A model generated the notes under the pieces. That model was not told where the DNA came from. It searched no databases and saw nothing but the letters and a program-made list of their open reading frames with translations. Shown here piece by piece: positions 16,321 to 24,206 of a DNA stretch of 64,000 bases. Where the stretch lies: NCBI GenBank assembly GCA_020637675.1, contig JACKKD010000004.1, positions 32,155 through 96,154 on the forward strand. The letters run 5' to 3'. Positions within the stretch are counted from its first letter, which is position 1, and the number at the start of each line of letters is the position of its first letter. The stretch is from Paracoccaceae bacterium (GTDB lineage: Bacteria > Pseudomonadota > Alphaproteobacteria > Rhodobacterales > Rhodobacteraceae). The position numbers were made by a program, and so were the translations under genes.

Positions 16321-17244
16321 ATGGGCATCACTGTGACGACGGCACCTTGCTGCTGGGGCGTCGATGACGTGACGAACCCCAACCTTCCCGCATGGACCCG
16401 CGTCCTCGACGAGGCTGCCGCGGCAGGCTATGGCGGGCTGGAGCTTGGCCCCTATGGCTACGTGCCGCTCGACCTGCCCGTTGTGAGCGAGGCACTGACG
16501 GCGCGGGGGCTCTACATCGTCGCGGGCACGATCTTCGACGATCTGGTGGCGCCGGCGCGGCGCGCCGACCTCTTGCGCCAGACCCGCGAGATCTGCGCGC
16601 TGATCACCGGTCTGCCCAAGCCGCCCGTGGCGGGCGGGCAGCGCTACCCGGCGCCCTATCTCACCGTCATGGACTGGGGCCACGACGAACGCGACTTCGC
16701 CGCCGGCCATTCGGCGCGCGCGCCGAGACTGTCGGCGGAAGCCTGGGACGGGATGATGGCGACGATCCGCGCCATCGCAGAGGTTGCGAGGGATGAGTCC
16801 GGCGTGCGCGCCGTGGTGCATCCCCACGCCGGCGGCTACATCGAGTTCCGCGACGAGATCGACCGGCTCGCCGCCGACATCCCAGCGGATGTCGCGGGCT
16901 TCTGCATCGACACCGGCCACAGCCACTACGCCGGGATGGATCCGCTCGATACGCTCGCGCGCTACTGGAACCGGATCGACTACATCCACTTCAAGGACAT
17001 CGACCGAACCGTGTTCGACCGCGTCATGGGCGAACGCATCCGCTTCTTCGAGGCCTGTGCGCAAGGCGTCATGTGCCCGATCGGCCGGGGCGTCATCGAC
17101 TATCCGGCGATCCGGGCCTTTCTGGCCGAGAAGGGCTACGGCGGCTACATCACGGTGGAGCAGGAACGCGATCCGCTTAACGCGGCCGGATCGCTCGCCG
17201 ATGTGAAGGCGAGCCGGGACTACCTGAAAAGCGTCGGATACTGA
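16321..17244 (+). CDS. sugar phosphate isomerase/epimerase family (IolE-like TIM barrel)
   Basis: This 307-residue TIM-barrel protein belongs to the AP endonuclease 2-like family that includes inosose dehydratase IolE. Metal-ligand motifs are visible: VVHPHAGGYIEF (His), FCIDTGHSHYAG (Asp and His), YIHFKDIDR (His, Asp) and YITVEQERDP (Glu). It probably dehydrates or isomerises a keto-inositol or keto-sugar. It begins with GAGGGGG six bases before ATG and is followed 13 bases later by a dehydrogenase gene. A pairing of dehydrogenase with dehydratase/isomerase is usual for polyol catabolism. It resembles but is clearly separate from iolE at 31704. Confidence 0.85.
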   Translation: MGITVTTAPCCWGVDDVTNPNLPAWTRVLDEAAAAGYGGLELGPYGYVPLDLPVVSEALTARGLYIVAGTIFDDLVAPARRADLLRQTREICALITGLPKPPVAGGQRYPAPYLTVMDWGHDERDFAAGHSARAPRLSAEAWDGMMATIRAIAEVARDESGVRAVVHPHAGGYIEFRDEIDRLAADIPADVAGFCIDTGHSHYAGMDPLDTLARYWNRIDYIHFKDIDRTVFDRVMGERIRFFEACAQGVMCPIGRGVIDYPAIRAFLAEKGYGGYITVEQERDPLNAAGSLADVKASRDYLKSVGY

Positions 17245-17257
17245 GGGAGGCAGGGCC

Positions 17258-18427
17258 ATGATCGACGGCACCAGAAAGACGAAACGCGCGCTGCGCTGGG
17301 GCATGGTCGGCGGCGGGCGGGGCAGCCAGATCGGCTACATCCACCGTTCGGCGGCGCTGAGGGACGGGTATTTCGAGCTGAAAGCCGGGGCGCTCGACCT
17401 GAACGCGGCGCGGGGCGCGGCCTTTGCGGCCGACCTCGGCGTCGAGCCGGGCCGCGCCTATCCCGACTGGGGCGCGATGATCGCTGCCGAGGCGGCGCGC
17501 ACGGACGGGGTCGAGGTTGTCACCATAGCGACGCCCAACAACACGCATTACGAAATCGCGAAGGCCGCGCTTCAGGCGGGACTGCATGTCATCTGCGAGA
17601 AGCCCCTTTGCTTCACCACCGCCGAGGCAGAGGAGTTGAAGGCGCTCGCCAGGACCAAGGGCCGGGTGATCGGCGTGACCTACGGCTATTCCTGCTACCA
17701 GACAATCGAGGAAGCGCGCGCGCTCGTCGCGTCGGGTGCGCTGGGCAAAGTGCGGCTGGTGAACCTCCAGTTCGCCCACGGCTTCCATTCCGCCCCGGTG
17801 GAAGAGGAGAACCCGGCGATCAGGTGGCGGGTGGACCCGAAATTCGCCGGGCCGTCCTACGTCCTCGGAGACCTTGCCACGCACCCGCTTTACCTCTCCG
17901 AGGTGATCTGTCCGGATCTCAGGATCAAGCGCCTGATGTGCGCGCGGCAGAGCTTCGTCGCCTCGCGCGCACCCTTGGAAGACAACGCGGTGACGCTGAT
18001 GGAATACGAGGGCGGCGCCTTCGGCACGCTCTGGACCTCGGCCGTCAACGCCGGGGCGATGCACAGCCAGAAGGTGCGGATCGTCGGCGAGAAGGCGTCC
18101 ATCGAGTGGTGGGACGAGTTCCCGAACCAGCTTCGCTACGAGGTGCAGGGCGAACCGCCGCGCATTCTCGACCGCGGCATGGACTATCTGAGCCCTGCCG
18201 CGCGCGCCGACGACCGGATCGGCGGAGGACACCCAGAGGGGCTCTTCGAAAGTTGGGCGACGATGTACGAACGCTTCGCCCGCGCCATCGAGGCCGCGAA
18301 CGAGGGCCGCGCCCCGGACCCCGCCCTGCGTTACCCCGACGCGGCTGCGGGCGTCGCGGGCGTGCGCTGGGTGGAGAACTGCGTGCGCTCGGCCGATGCA
18401 GGCGGCGTCTGGGTGGACTACGCCTGA
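17258..18427 (+). CDS. Gfo/Idh/MocA-family oxidoreductase
   Basis: This 389-residue NAD(P)-dependent dehydrogenase has the N-terminal Rossmann motif GMVGGGRGSQIGYIHR and the family EKP motif in HVICEKPLCF near residue 113. The C-terminal alpha/beta domain contains YVLGDLATHPLYLSEVI, in which a catalytic His/Asp region aligns with the usual DxxxH site. The substrate is likely a cyclic polyol or sugar, oxidised to a keto form for the TIM-barrel enzyme encoded 13 bases upstream. It is longer than classical IolG (about 335 residues). It converges on another dehydrogenase gene with only five bases between stops. Confidence 0.88.
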   Translation: MIDGTRKTKRALRWGMVGGGRGSQIGYIHRSAALRDGYFELKAGALDLNAARGAAFAADLGVEPGRAYPDWGAMIAAEAARTDGVEVVTIATPNNTHYEIAKAALQAGLHVICEKPLCFTTAEAEELKALARTKGRVIGVTYGYSCYQTIEEARALVASGALGKVRLVNLQFAHGFHSAPVEEENPAIRWRVDPKFAGPSYVLGDLATHPLYLSEVICPDLRIKRLMCARQSFVASRAPLEDNAVTLMEYEGGAFGTLWTSAVNAGAMHSQKVRIVGEKASIEWWDEFPNQLRYEVQGEPPRILDRGMDYLSPAARADDRIGGGHPEGLFESWATMYERFARAIEAANEGRAPDPALRYPDAAAGVAGVRWVENCVRSADAGGVWVDYA

Positions 18428-18432
18428 CCGGA

Positions 18433-19437
18433 TCAGGGCGTCCAGTCGGGCGTGAGCGTGACGGGTCGTCCCGTTCGGATGGAGGCAATCGCGGCCTCAG
18501 CCAGCCGCTGCGCCTCCAGCCCGTCGCGGATCATGGCCAGGGGCGGGGCGCCCTCGCGGATCAGCGCGGCGAAGGCTTCCATCTCCGCCCGGTAGGCTTC
18601 GGCGAAGCGGCTGATGAAATGGTCCATCGGCCGCTCCGTCCGCGCACCCTCCGGCCCCGCTATGCGGACATCGTTCGACGGGCGGTTGTCAACGAAGAGC
18701 ACCTCGCGCGCGCAATGCGCCTCCAGCCGCTGGTCGTAGCCGAGCGGGCTGCGCCGGCTGTTGGCCATCTGCACCATCCGGCCCGAAGCGGAAACCATGT
18801 TGACCATGAGGCTGTCGATGTCGCCCTCGGCGGCGATGCCTGTGTCGAAGAGCGCGCCGCCGATGGCATGGACGGAGGCCATCTCCTCCCCCAGCATGTA
18901 GCGCGCCTGGTCGAAATCGTGGATCGCCTGGTCGCGCAGCATTCCGCCGGACCGCGCGACATAGGCGCGCGGTGGCGGCGCCGGGTCGCGCGTCTGCATC
19001 AGGAGCTGTTCGAGGGGGCCCGAGACGCAGGAGGCGATCCGCTCGCGCACGGCGCGGAAGTTCGGATCATAGCGGCGCTGGAAGCCGAGCATGGAGGGGA
19101 TTCCCGAAGCCTCGACCGCCCGCGTGACGCGGGCAACGGTGGGGAAATCGAGGCTCACCGGCTTTTCGCAGAAGACGGCGAGCCCGCGTTCGGCGGCGGC
19201 CAGAAGAAGGTCGCCGTGGCTGTCGGTCGACGACGCGATGACGATGCCGTCGATGTCCGCGTCGGCCAGCGCCTCGGCCGCGGAACTGACGCGCGCGCGG
19301 GTCTCGCGGGCGAGGGCAGCCGGGTCGGTCCCGGGATCGACGAGATGGGCGACCTCGACCCCCGGAAGGGCCGCGGCGTTGCGGGCGTGCATGGCGCCGA
19401 TGCGCCCCGCGCCGAAGATGGCGAGCCGGATGGTCAT
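18433..19437 (-). CDS. inositol 2-dehydrogenase-like Gfo/Idh/MocA oxidoreductase
   Basis: This 334-residue protein fits the IolG subfamily. It has the Rossmann motif FGAGRIGAMHARN, EKP in VFCEKPVSLDFP, and the catalytic-domain motif GGMLRDQAIHDFDQARYMLG containing the D-x3-H pair. QRRYDPNF lies before it. IolG oxidises myo-inositol, or scyllo- or chiro-isomers, with NAD. It is on the opposite strand to the other island genes. Its ATG overlaps, as ATGA, the stop of a truncated dehydrogenase remnant at 19434-19640, so it was once the second gene of a coupled pair. Confidence 0.87.
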   Translation of the reverse strand: MTIRLAIFGAGRIGAMHARNAAALPGVEVAHLVDPGTDPAALARETRARVSSAAEALADADIDGIVIASSTDSHGDLLLAAAERGLAVFCEKPVSLDFPTVARVTRAVEASGIPSMLGFQRRYDPNFRAVRERIASCVSGPLEQLLMQTRDPAPPPRAYVARSGGMLRDQAIHDFDQARYMLGEEMASVHAIGGALFDTGIAAEGDIDSLMVNMVSASGRMVQMANSRRSPLGYDQRLEAHCAREVLFVDNRPSNDVRIAGPEGARTERPMDHFISRFAEAYRAEMEAFAALIREGAPPLAMIRDGLEAQRLAEAAIASIRTGRPVTLTPDWTP

Positions 19438-19640
19438 GTCGGCGCCTCCCTGATCTCGCCCACGGCGACCCAGCGCCGTTCCTCCACTGATTTCAGCATC
19501 GCGTCGACGCCGCAGGCCGTCTCGTGCCCGGCGGCGAAGTCGGGCCAGAGCGGCCCGCCCGCCCCGATCGCCCCGAACCGCAGCTCGCTCACCGCCCGTT
19601 CCTCCGGATCGCGCCGGTACGCGCCCGGCTTCCCCAAGGC
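19434..19640 (-). pseudogene. C-terminal remnant of a Gfo/Idh/MocA oxidoreductase
   Basis: The minus-strand frame running into the start of the inositol dehydrogenase-like gene reads GKPGAYRRDPEERAVSELRF, then GPLWPDFAAGHETACGVDAM, then an EERRWV ending. That is the shape of the last 65-70 residues of a Gfo/Idh/MocA dehydrogenase. The final helix and the RWV tail match the intact paralogue at 17258, which ends YPDAAAGVAGVRWVENCVRS. No Rossmann domain precedes it; the divergent LacI gene and its promoter occupy that space. The stop is still coupled (ATGA) to the next gene. I read it as a 5'-deleted gene. Confidence 0.6.
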
Positions 19641-19674
19641 TAGGCCGAGGTGTATCAGGCCGCCATCGCGGCGA

Positions 19675-19690
19675 TGACGAGATTTACTCA
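19675..19690. promoter_or_regulatory. candidate LacI-type operator, site B
   Basis: TGACGAGATTTACTCA shares 14 of 16 bases with the palindromic site A at 16242-16257. It ends ten bases before the first LacI ATG at 19701, where binding would block that gene. Autoregulation is inference. Confidence 0.55.
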
Positions 19691-19700
19691 AGGGGCAGGG

Positions 19701-20711
19701 ATGGCGCGGAAGACGACGGCGCGGGACGTGGCGGAGGCGGCGGGAGTGTCGCCGGCGACGGTGGACCGGGTGCTGAACGGGCGCGGCGGCGTCTCGCCCG
19801 AGAAGGAGCGGCGCGTGCTCGACTGGGCGCGGAGCCTGAAGCTCGACCGGGCGCTGTCGCTGACGGCCGCCCGGACGCTCAGGATCGCCGCATTGATCCA
19901 GCCGCCCGTCAATCCGTTCCACGCCAAGCTCGCCGAGGAGATCGCCCGCGCGGCACCCGTGCTGGAGATGTTCAACATGCAGATCCGGGTGATCCACATC
20001 GCCCCCGCCGCTCCGGCGGAGATCGCGGCGAAGATCCTCGCGGCGATGCAGACCCATGACGCGCTGATCGTGAGCGCTGAGGAGGATGCCGGGATCGCCG
20101 CCGCATGCCGCGCCTTCGCGGGCAGGGGGCCGGTCGTGACGCTTGCCACCGACATCGCGGGCTCGGGGCGGCTGGGCTATGTCGGCCCAGACAACCGCCG
20201 CGCAGGCCGCGTCGCCGGCGACCTGATGGGCCGCTTCCTCGGGCCGGAGGGCGGCGATGTTCTGATGGTCGTCGGGATGCTGGCGATGCGCGGCCAGGCG
20301 GAGCGGGTCGAGGGCCTCGGCGCGGTCTTCGCGGAACGCTACCCCGCCTGCCGGATCGCCGGCCCGGTCGAAAGCCTGGAAGACGGCCGCCGCACCGGGA
20401 CGCTGGTACGCGAGGCGCTGGTGCATCGGCGCGGGCTGCGCGGCATCTACCTTTGCACCGTGGGCGCGCGCGAGGTCGTCGCCGCGCTCAAGGCTGCGGG
20501 CCGGCGCGACGTGGTCCTGATCGTGCACGAGTTGACGGCAGAGCGGCGCGCGCTCCTGAAGGCCGGTGCCATCGACGCGGTGATCGACCAGAACCCGGAG
20601 GCGGAGGTGCGCGGCGCTATCGACCTTCTGGCGCATGCCTTCGGCCGGCGCGACGGGCCTGCCCCGACCCATCCGCCGATGATCCAGATCCACACGATCG
20701 AGAACTCATGA
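19701..20711 (+). CDS. LacI-family transcriptional regulator 1
   Basis: This 336-residue repressor-type regulator has an N-terminal HTH (TARDVAEAAGVSPATVDRVL) with hinge, then a periplasmic-binding-protein-like effector domain. That domain includes LRIAALIQPPVNPFHAKLAE and GYVGPDNRRAGRVAGDLM. It is typical of regulators that sense a sugar or polyol. ATG 19701, preceded by AGGGGCAGGG, is preferred to the upstream in-frame ATG at 19650. Candidate operators are sites A and B. It lies between the dehydrogenase genes and the second LacI gene, 78 bp before the latter. Confidence 0.88.
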   Translation: MARKTTARDVAEAAGVSPATVDRVLNGRGGVSPEKERRVLDWARSLKLDRALSLTAARTLRIAALIQPPVNPFHAKLAEEIARAAPVLEMFNMQIRVIHIAPAAPAEIAAKILAAMQTHDALIVSAEEDAGIAAACRAFAGRGPVVTLATDIAGSGRLGYVGPDNRRAGRVAGDLMGRFLGPEGGDVLMVVGMLAMRGQAERVEGLGAVFAERYPACRIAGPVESLEDGRRTGTLVREALVHRRGLRGIYLCTVGAREVVAALKAAGRRDVVLIVHELTAERRALLKAGAIDAVIDQNPEAEVRGAIDLLAHAFGRRDGPAPTHPPMIQIHTIENS

Positions 20712-20753
20712 CCGCAGGGCATGACGGGGATTGCAATTCTCATGCGGGATTGC

Positions 20754-20770
20754 TGATATGTTACATCATT
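20754..20770. promoter_or_regulatory. candidate operator upstream of LacI regulator 2
   Basis: TGATATGTTACATCATT contains the inner palindrome ATGT-T-ACAT. It shares the 11-base half GTTACATCATT exactly with 21827-21837. It lies 20 bp before the second LacI start at 20790, consistent with autoregulation. Confidence 0.5.
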
Positions 20771-20789
20771 TCTTCATGAGGTGTCCGTC

Positions 20790-21818
20790 ATGGCGCGCGT
20801 CACGATTGCCGACCTGGCCCGCGAAGCCGGCGTGAGTCTCGCCACCGTGGACCGCGTCCTGAACGGGCGGCTGAAGGTGCGCGAGGAAACTGCGCTGAAG
20901 GTTCACGAGGCGGCGCAGAGGATCGGCTACCACGGCGCAAACGCGATCCGCAGCCGGATCCTCGCAGACCTGCCGGAACTGCATGTGGGCGTGATCCTGC
21001 AGAAGGAGCGGCACGCCTTCTACCGCGACTTCGCGCGCCAGATCGAGTCGCGGGTAGCCCGGGTGACCTCGTACCGGATGCGCGCGACGATCCGCTTTGC
21101 CGAGACCACTCTGCCCGGCGAACTGGCGGACCTCCTGCGGTCGATGTCGGGCAAGGTGCAGGCCGTCGCGGCCTCGGGGCTTGACCACCACGAGGTCACG
21201 GCCGCGGTGGCCGACCTGAAGGCGCGCGGCATCCCGACCTTCTCGCTGCTGTCCGACTTCGCCCAGGGCGTTCGGGAAAGTTACATCGGGGTCAACAACT
21301 TGAAGGTAGGCCGGTCGGTTGGCTGGCTGATGTCCAAGATCGCGCTGCGGCCGGGGAAGATCGGCATCTTCATCGGCGGGCACAGGTTCCACGGCCATGA
21401 GCTGCGCGAAACCGGGGTGCGCAGCTCGCTCAGGGAATATGCGCCGGACTTCGAGCTTCTGAACCCCATGATCAACCTCGAGGCGCGCCAGATCACCTAT
21501 GAGGCGACGCTGGAGATGCTTGCAAAACACCGCGACCTCGTCGGCCTCTATTGCGCCGGCGGCGGAATGGAGGGCGCCATCACCGCTCTAAGGGAATCGG
21601 GCCGCGCCAGCGACGTCGTCCTGGTCGTGAACGAACTCACGGACGAGACGCGGCTCGCCTTGCAGGACCGGACCGTGTCCATCGTGATCAGCACGCCCCT
21701 GCCCGCAGTCTGCGAGGAGCTTGCCACGCTGATTCTCCATACCGTCGCGAACGGAATGGCCGAAACCCCCGGCCAGCGGTTCCTGCCGTTCCAGATCTGG
21801 ACGCCGGAATCGTTGTGA
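20790..21818 (+). CDS. LacI-family transcriptional regulator 2
   Basis: This 342-residue regulator has the HTH IADLAREAGVSLATVDRVLN and a sugar-binding effector domain (ESYIGVNNLKVGRSVGWLMS, then GIFIGGHRFHGHELRETGVR). The start is ATG 20790, with GAGGTG seven bases upstream, rather than the in-frame GTG at 20781. The HTH helix 3 (SLATVDRVLNGR) is close to that of regulator 1 (SPATVDRVLNGR), so the two are related but should read different sites. The stop codon overlaps the palindrome at 21818-21837, which faces the transporter operon. It is the best candidate for control of frcBCA-iol, in place of the RpiR-type IolR of many alphaproteobacteria. Confidence 0.88.
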   Translation: MARVTIADLAREAGVSLATVDRVLNGRLKVREETALKVHEAAQRIGYHGANAIRSRILADLPELHVGVILQKERHAFYRDFARQIESRVARVTSYRMRATIRFAETTLPGELADLLRSMSGKVQAVAASGLDHHEVTAAVADLKARGIPTFSLLSDFAQGVRESYIGVNNLKVGRSVGWLMSKIALRPGKIGIFIGGHRFHGHELRETGVRSSLREYAPDFELLNPMINLEARQITYEATLEMLAKHRDLVGLYCAGGGMEGAITALRESGRASDVVLVVNELTDETRLALQDRTVSIVISTPLPAVCEELATLILHTVANGMAETPGQRFLPFQIWTPESL

Positions 21819-21837
21819 ATGATGTCGTTACATCATT
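21818..21837. promoter_or_regulatory. palindromic operator before the ABC-transporter/iol operon
   Basis: AATGATGTCGTTACATCATT has two perfect 8-base arms (AATGATGT and ACATCATT) around CGTT. A further half-site, TTACATCA, occurs at 21850-21857. The GTTACATCATT half recurs at 20760-20770 before the second LacI gene. It lies about 230 bp upstream of the binding-protein start at 22070. Confidence 0.6.
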
Positions 21838-22036
21838 ATTGGCTTCATTTTACATCAGCAATGACGAGAATCCGCCAACATCGCCGTTGACCGATGGTGG
21901 CGCTATCGGGAATCCTCATCGCCGTGGCCGTGAGGAGTGAGGCGGCCGAGGGAGGTTCCGGAGTTTGCAGCGCATGGACCGCGTTTCGCGGCAACGTTTC
22001 GCATGCCCTGCAGATCTGCGGCCCCATCGTGACAAT

Positions 22037-22051
22037 GGCCCGCAACGGGCC
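22037..22051 (+). other. leader stem-loop upstream of the binding-protein gene
   Basis: GGCCCG-CAA-CGGGCC is a perfect six-base-pair stem with a three-base loop. It sits just before the GGAGGAG ribosome-binding site of the gene at 22070. It could stabilise the leader or affect translation. No T tract follows, so it is not a terminator. Confidence 0.45.
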
Positions 22052-22069
22052 GTCTGTGGAGGAGCTACG

Positions 22070-23011
22070 ATGAAGAAATTCCTGATCTCGACCGCGGTTC
22101 TCGCGTCCCTGGCCGGGGCGGCCTCGGCCGAGACGGTCGGCGTGTCGATGGCACTGTTCGACGACAACTTCCTGACCGTGCTGAGGAACGGCATCCAGAG
22201 TTATGCCGACGAGCAGGGCCACAGCGTCCAGATCGAGGATGCGCAGAACGACGTGGCCAAGCAGCTCGACCAGATCAACAACTTCATCGCCTCGGGCGTT
22301 GACGCGATCATCGTCAACCCGGTCGACACTTCGGCGACGCAAGCGATGACCGATGCGGCCGCTGCGGCGGGCGTTCCGCTCGTCTACGTCAATCGCCAGC
22401 CCGTCAACCTCGACACGCTGCCGGACAATCAGGCCTTCGTCGCCTCGAACGAGGTCGATTCCGGCACGCTCGAGACCATCGAGGTCTGCCGTCTTCTGGC
22501 CGAGATGGGCAAGACCGAGGCCAATGCCTATGTCATCATGGGCGAGCTGTCGAACCAGGCCGCCGTGCAGCGGACGCAGGACATCCACGACGTGATCGAC
22601 GGCGGCAAATGCGCCGTCAAGCTCAACATCCTCGACAAGCAGACGTCGAACTGGCGGCGCGATGAGGCGCAGAACCTCATGACCAACTGGCTGTCCACCG
22701 GCACGGCCTTCGACGCGGTGATCGCCAACAATGACGAAAGCGCGATTGGCGCGATCCAGGCGATGAAGGCGGCGGGCATCGACATGGCCTCGGTCATCGT
22801 CGGCGGCGTCGATGCGACGCAGGACGCGCTTGTCGCGATGCAGGCGGGCGACCTCGACGTGACGGTGTTCCAGAACGCAGCCGCCCAGGGCTCGGGTTCG
22901 CTCGACGCCGCCGTCAAGCTCGCCAAGGGCGAAGCCGTCGACCAGGCCGTCTGGGTGCCCTTCGAACTCGTCACGCCCGCGAACATCAACGACTATCTCC
23001 AGAAGAACTGA
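22070..23011 (+). CDS. sugar/polyol ABC transporter substrate-binding protein
   Basis: This 313-residue periplasmic protein has a signal peptide cleaved after residue 20 (LAGAASA/ET). The fold is that of ribose/inositol-type pentose-binding proteins: VGVSMALFDDNFLTVLRNGI, then GVDAIIVNPVDTSAT, VIANNDESAIGAIQAM and VIVGGVDATQDAL. The DD of the ligand pocket and the NNDESA motif are usual for sugar binders. ATG 22070 is preceded by GGAGGAG. It heads an operon with permease, ATPase and inositol genes, so inositol or a related polyol is the likely ligand. A GC hairpin follows the stop. Confidence 0.88.
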   Translation: MKKFLISTAVLASLAGAASAETVGVSMALFDDNFLTVLRNGIQSYADEQGHSVQIEDAQNDVAKQLDQINNFIASGVDAIIVNPVDTSATQAMTDAAAAAGVPLVYVNRQPVNLDTLPDNQAFVASNEVDSGTLETIEVCRLLAEMGKTEANAYVIMGELSNQAAVQRTQDIHDVIDGGKCAVKLNILDKQTSNWRRDEAQNLMTNWLSTGTAFDAVIANNDESAIGAIQAMKAAGIDMASVIVGGVDATQDALVAMQAGDLDVTVFQNAAAQGSGSLDAAVKLAKGEAVDQAVWVPFELVTPANINDYLQKN

Positions 23012-23030
23012 TCCGTCCGCGGATCACGTC

Positions 23031-23054
23031 GGGGCGGCGCGCTGCCGCCGCCCC
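23031..23054 (+). other. intercistronic hairpin after the binding-protein gene
   Basis: Arms GGGGCGGCG (23031-23039) and CGCCGCCCC (23046-23054) form a nine-base-pair all-GC stem with a six-base loop and no T tract. Hairpins in this position commonly stabilise binding-protein mRNA relative to the downstream permease message. Confidence 0.6.
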
Positions 23055-23122
23055 GCCGGCCCTTCGGGAAACGTGCGACGCACATTCTCCGCGACATTGG
23101 CCGACATCGAAAGGTGACACGC

Positions 23123-24196
23123 ATGGCACATACGACGCACGGTATCGGGGGGCTGACCTACGATCCGGCCAAGAAGGCACGCCCGCCCGAACTGAACGTC
23201 TTCGTCGCGCTCGTCCTGATCGTGGTCGCGTTCGAGGCGATCGGACGGCTGTTCCTCGGCGAGAGTTTCCTCTTCAACACCCGCGACAACGTTGACGCCA
23301 TCTTCAACTGGCCGCGGCTCAACATCATCATCCTGCAGGTCTCGATCGTCGGCATCATCGCGGTCGGCGTGACACAGGTCATCCTTACCGGCGGAATCGA
23401 CCTCTCCTCGGGTTCGGTCGTGGGCGCCACCGCGATGATCGCCATGAGCTTCGCGCAGACGGCGCTCGTCAATGGCAACCCCAACCCTAAGGCGATCTTC
23501 GGCGACTGGGCGATGGACCTGCCGGTGATCGTGCCGGTGCTCGTCGGCCTCGGCTGCGGCCTCGCGGCGGGGCTCGTCAATGGCGTCTTTATCGCCTACA
23601 CGCGCATCCCGCCCTTCATCGCCACGCTCGGCATGATGGTCTTTGCCCGCGGCCTTTCCCGCTGGTGGTCGAACGGCAACCCGATCTCCTTCCCGACCGA
23701 AGGCTATGCCGCGATCGGCAAGGGGATGATGCCGGTTCTCATCTTCGTCCTCCTCGCGGTCCTCTTCCACCTCATCCTGACCTACACGGTCTATGGCAAG
23801 CACACCTATGCCATCGGCTCGAACGAGGACGCGGCACGGATGTCGGGGATCAAGGTCAACCGCCACAAGGTGCTGGTCTATTCGATCGCCGGCATGCTCG
23901 CCGCCATCGCCGCGGTCGTGCTGAGCTCGAAGAACCTGACCGCGCAGGCCGGCATGGGTGTCATGTACGAACTCGACGCCATCGCGATGGCGGTGATCGG
24001 GGGCATCTCGCTGAAGGGCGGGCGCGGCTCGATCCTCGGCACGGTGCTCGGCGCCCTGATCTTCGGGGTCATCATCTCCGGCTTCACCTTCGTCAAGCTC
24101 GACGCCTACTACCAGGAGATGGTGAAGGGCGTGATCATCGTCGGTGCCGTGGTGCTCGACCAGTGGCGGCAGCGCCGCTCTTCGGAACGGACGTAG
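23123..24196 (+). CDS. sugar/polyol ABC transporter permease (FrcC/RbsC-like)
   Basis: This 357-residue integral membrane protein has about nine or ten helices. RbsC-family signatures include GVTQVILTGGIDLSSGSVVG, then IPPFIATLGMMVFARGLSRW, YTVYGKHTYAIGSNEDAARM and IGGISLKGGRGSILGTVLGA. It forms the channel of the importer. ATG 23123, with AAAGGTG upstream, is preferred over GTG 23114. It is one permease gene for a homodimer, followed directly by the ATPase gene. Confidence 0.9.
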   Translation: MAHTTHGIGGLTYDPAKKARPPELNVFVALVLIVVAFEAIGRLFLGESFLFNTRDNVDAIFNWPRLNIIILQVSIVGIIAVGVTQVILTGGIDLSSGSVVGATAMIAMSFAQTALVNGNPNPKAIFGDWAMDLPVIVPVLVGLGCGLAAGLVNGVFIAYTRIPPFIATLGMMVFARGLSRWWSNGNPISFPTEGYAAIGKGMMPVLIFVLLAVLFHLILTYTVYGKHTYAIGSNEDAARMSGIKVNRHKVLVYSIAGMLAAIAAVVLSSKNLTAQAGMGVMYELDAIAMAVIGGISLKGGRGSILGTVLGALIFGVIISGFTFVKLDAYYQEMVKGVIIVGAVVLDQWRQRRSSERT

Positions 24197-24206
24197 GGAG
24201 GCCGGC

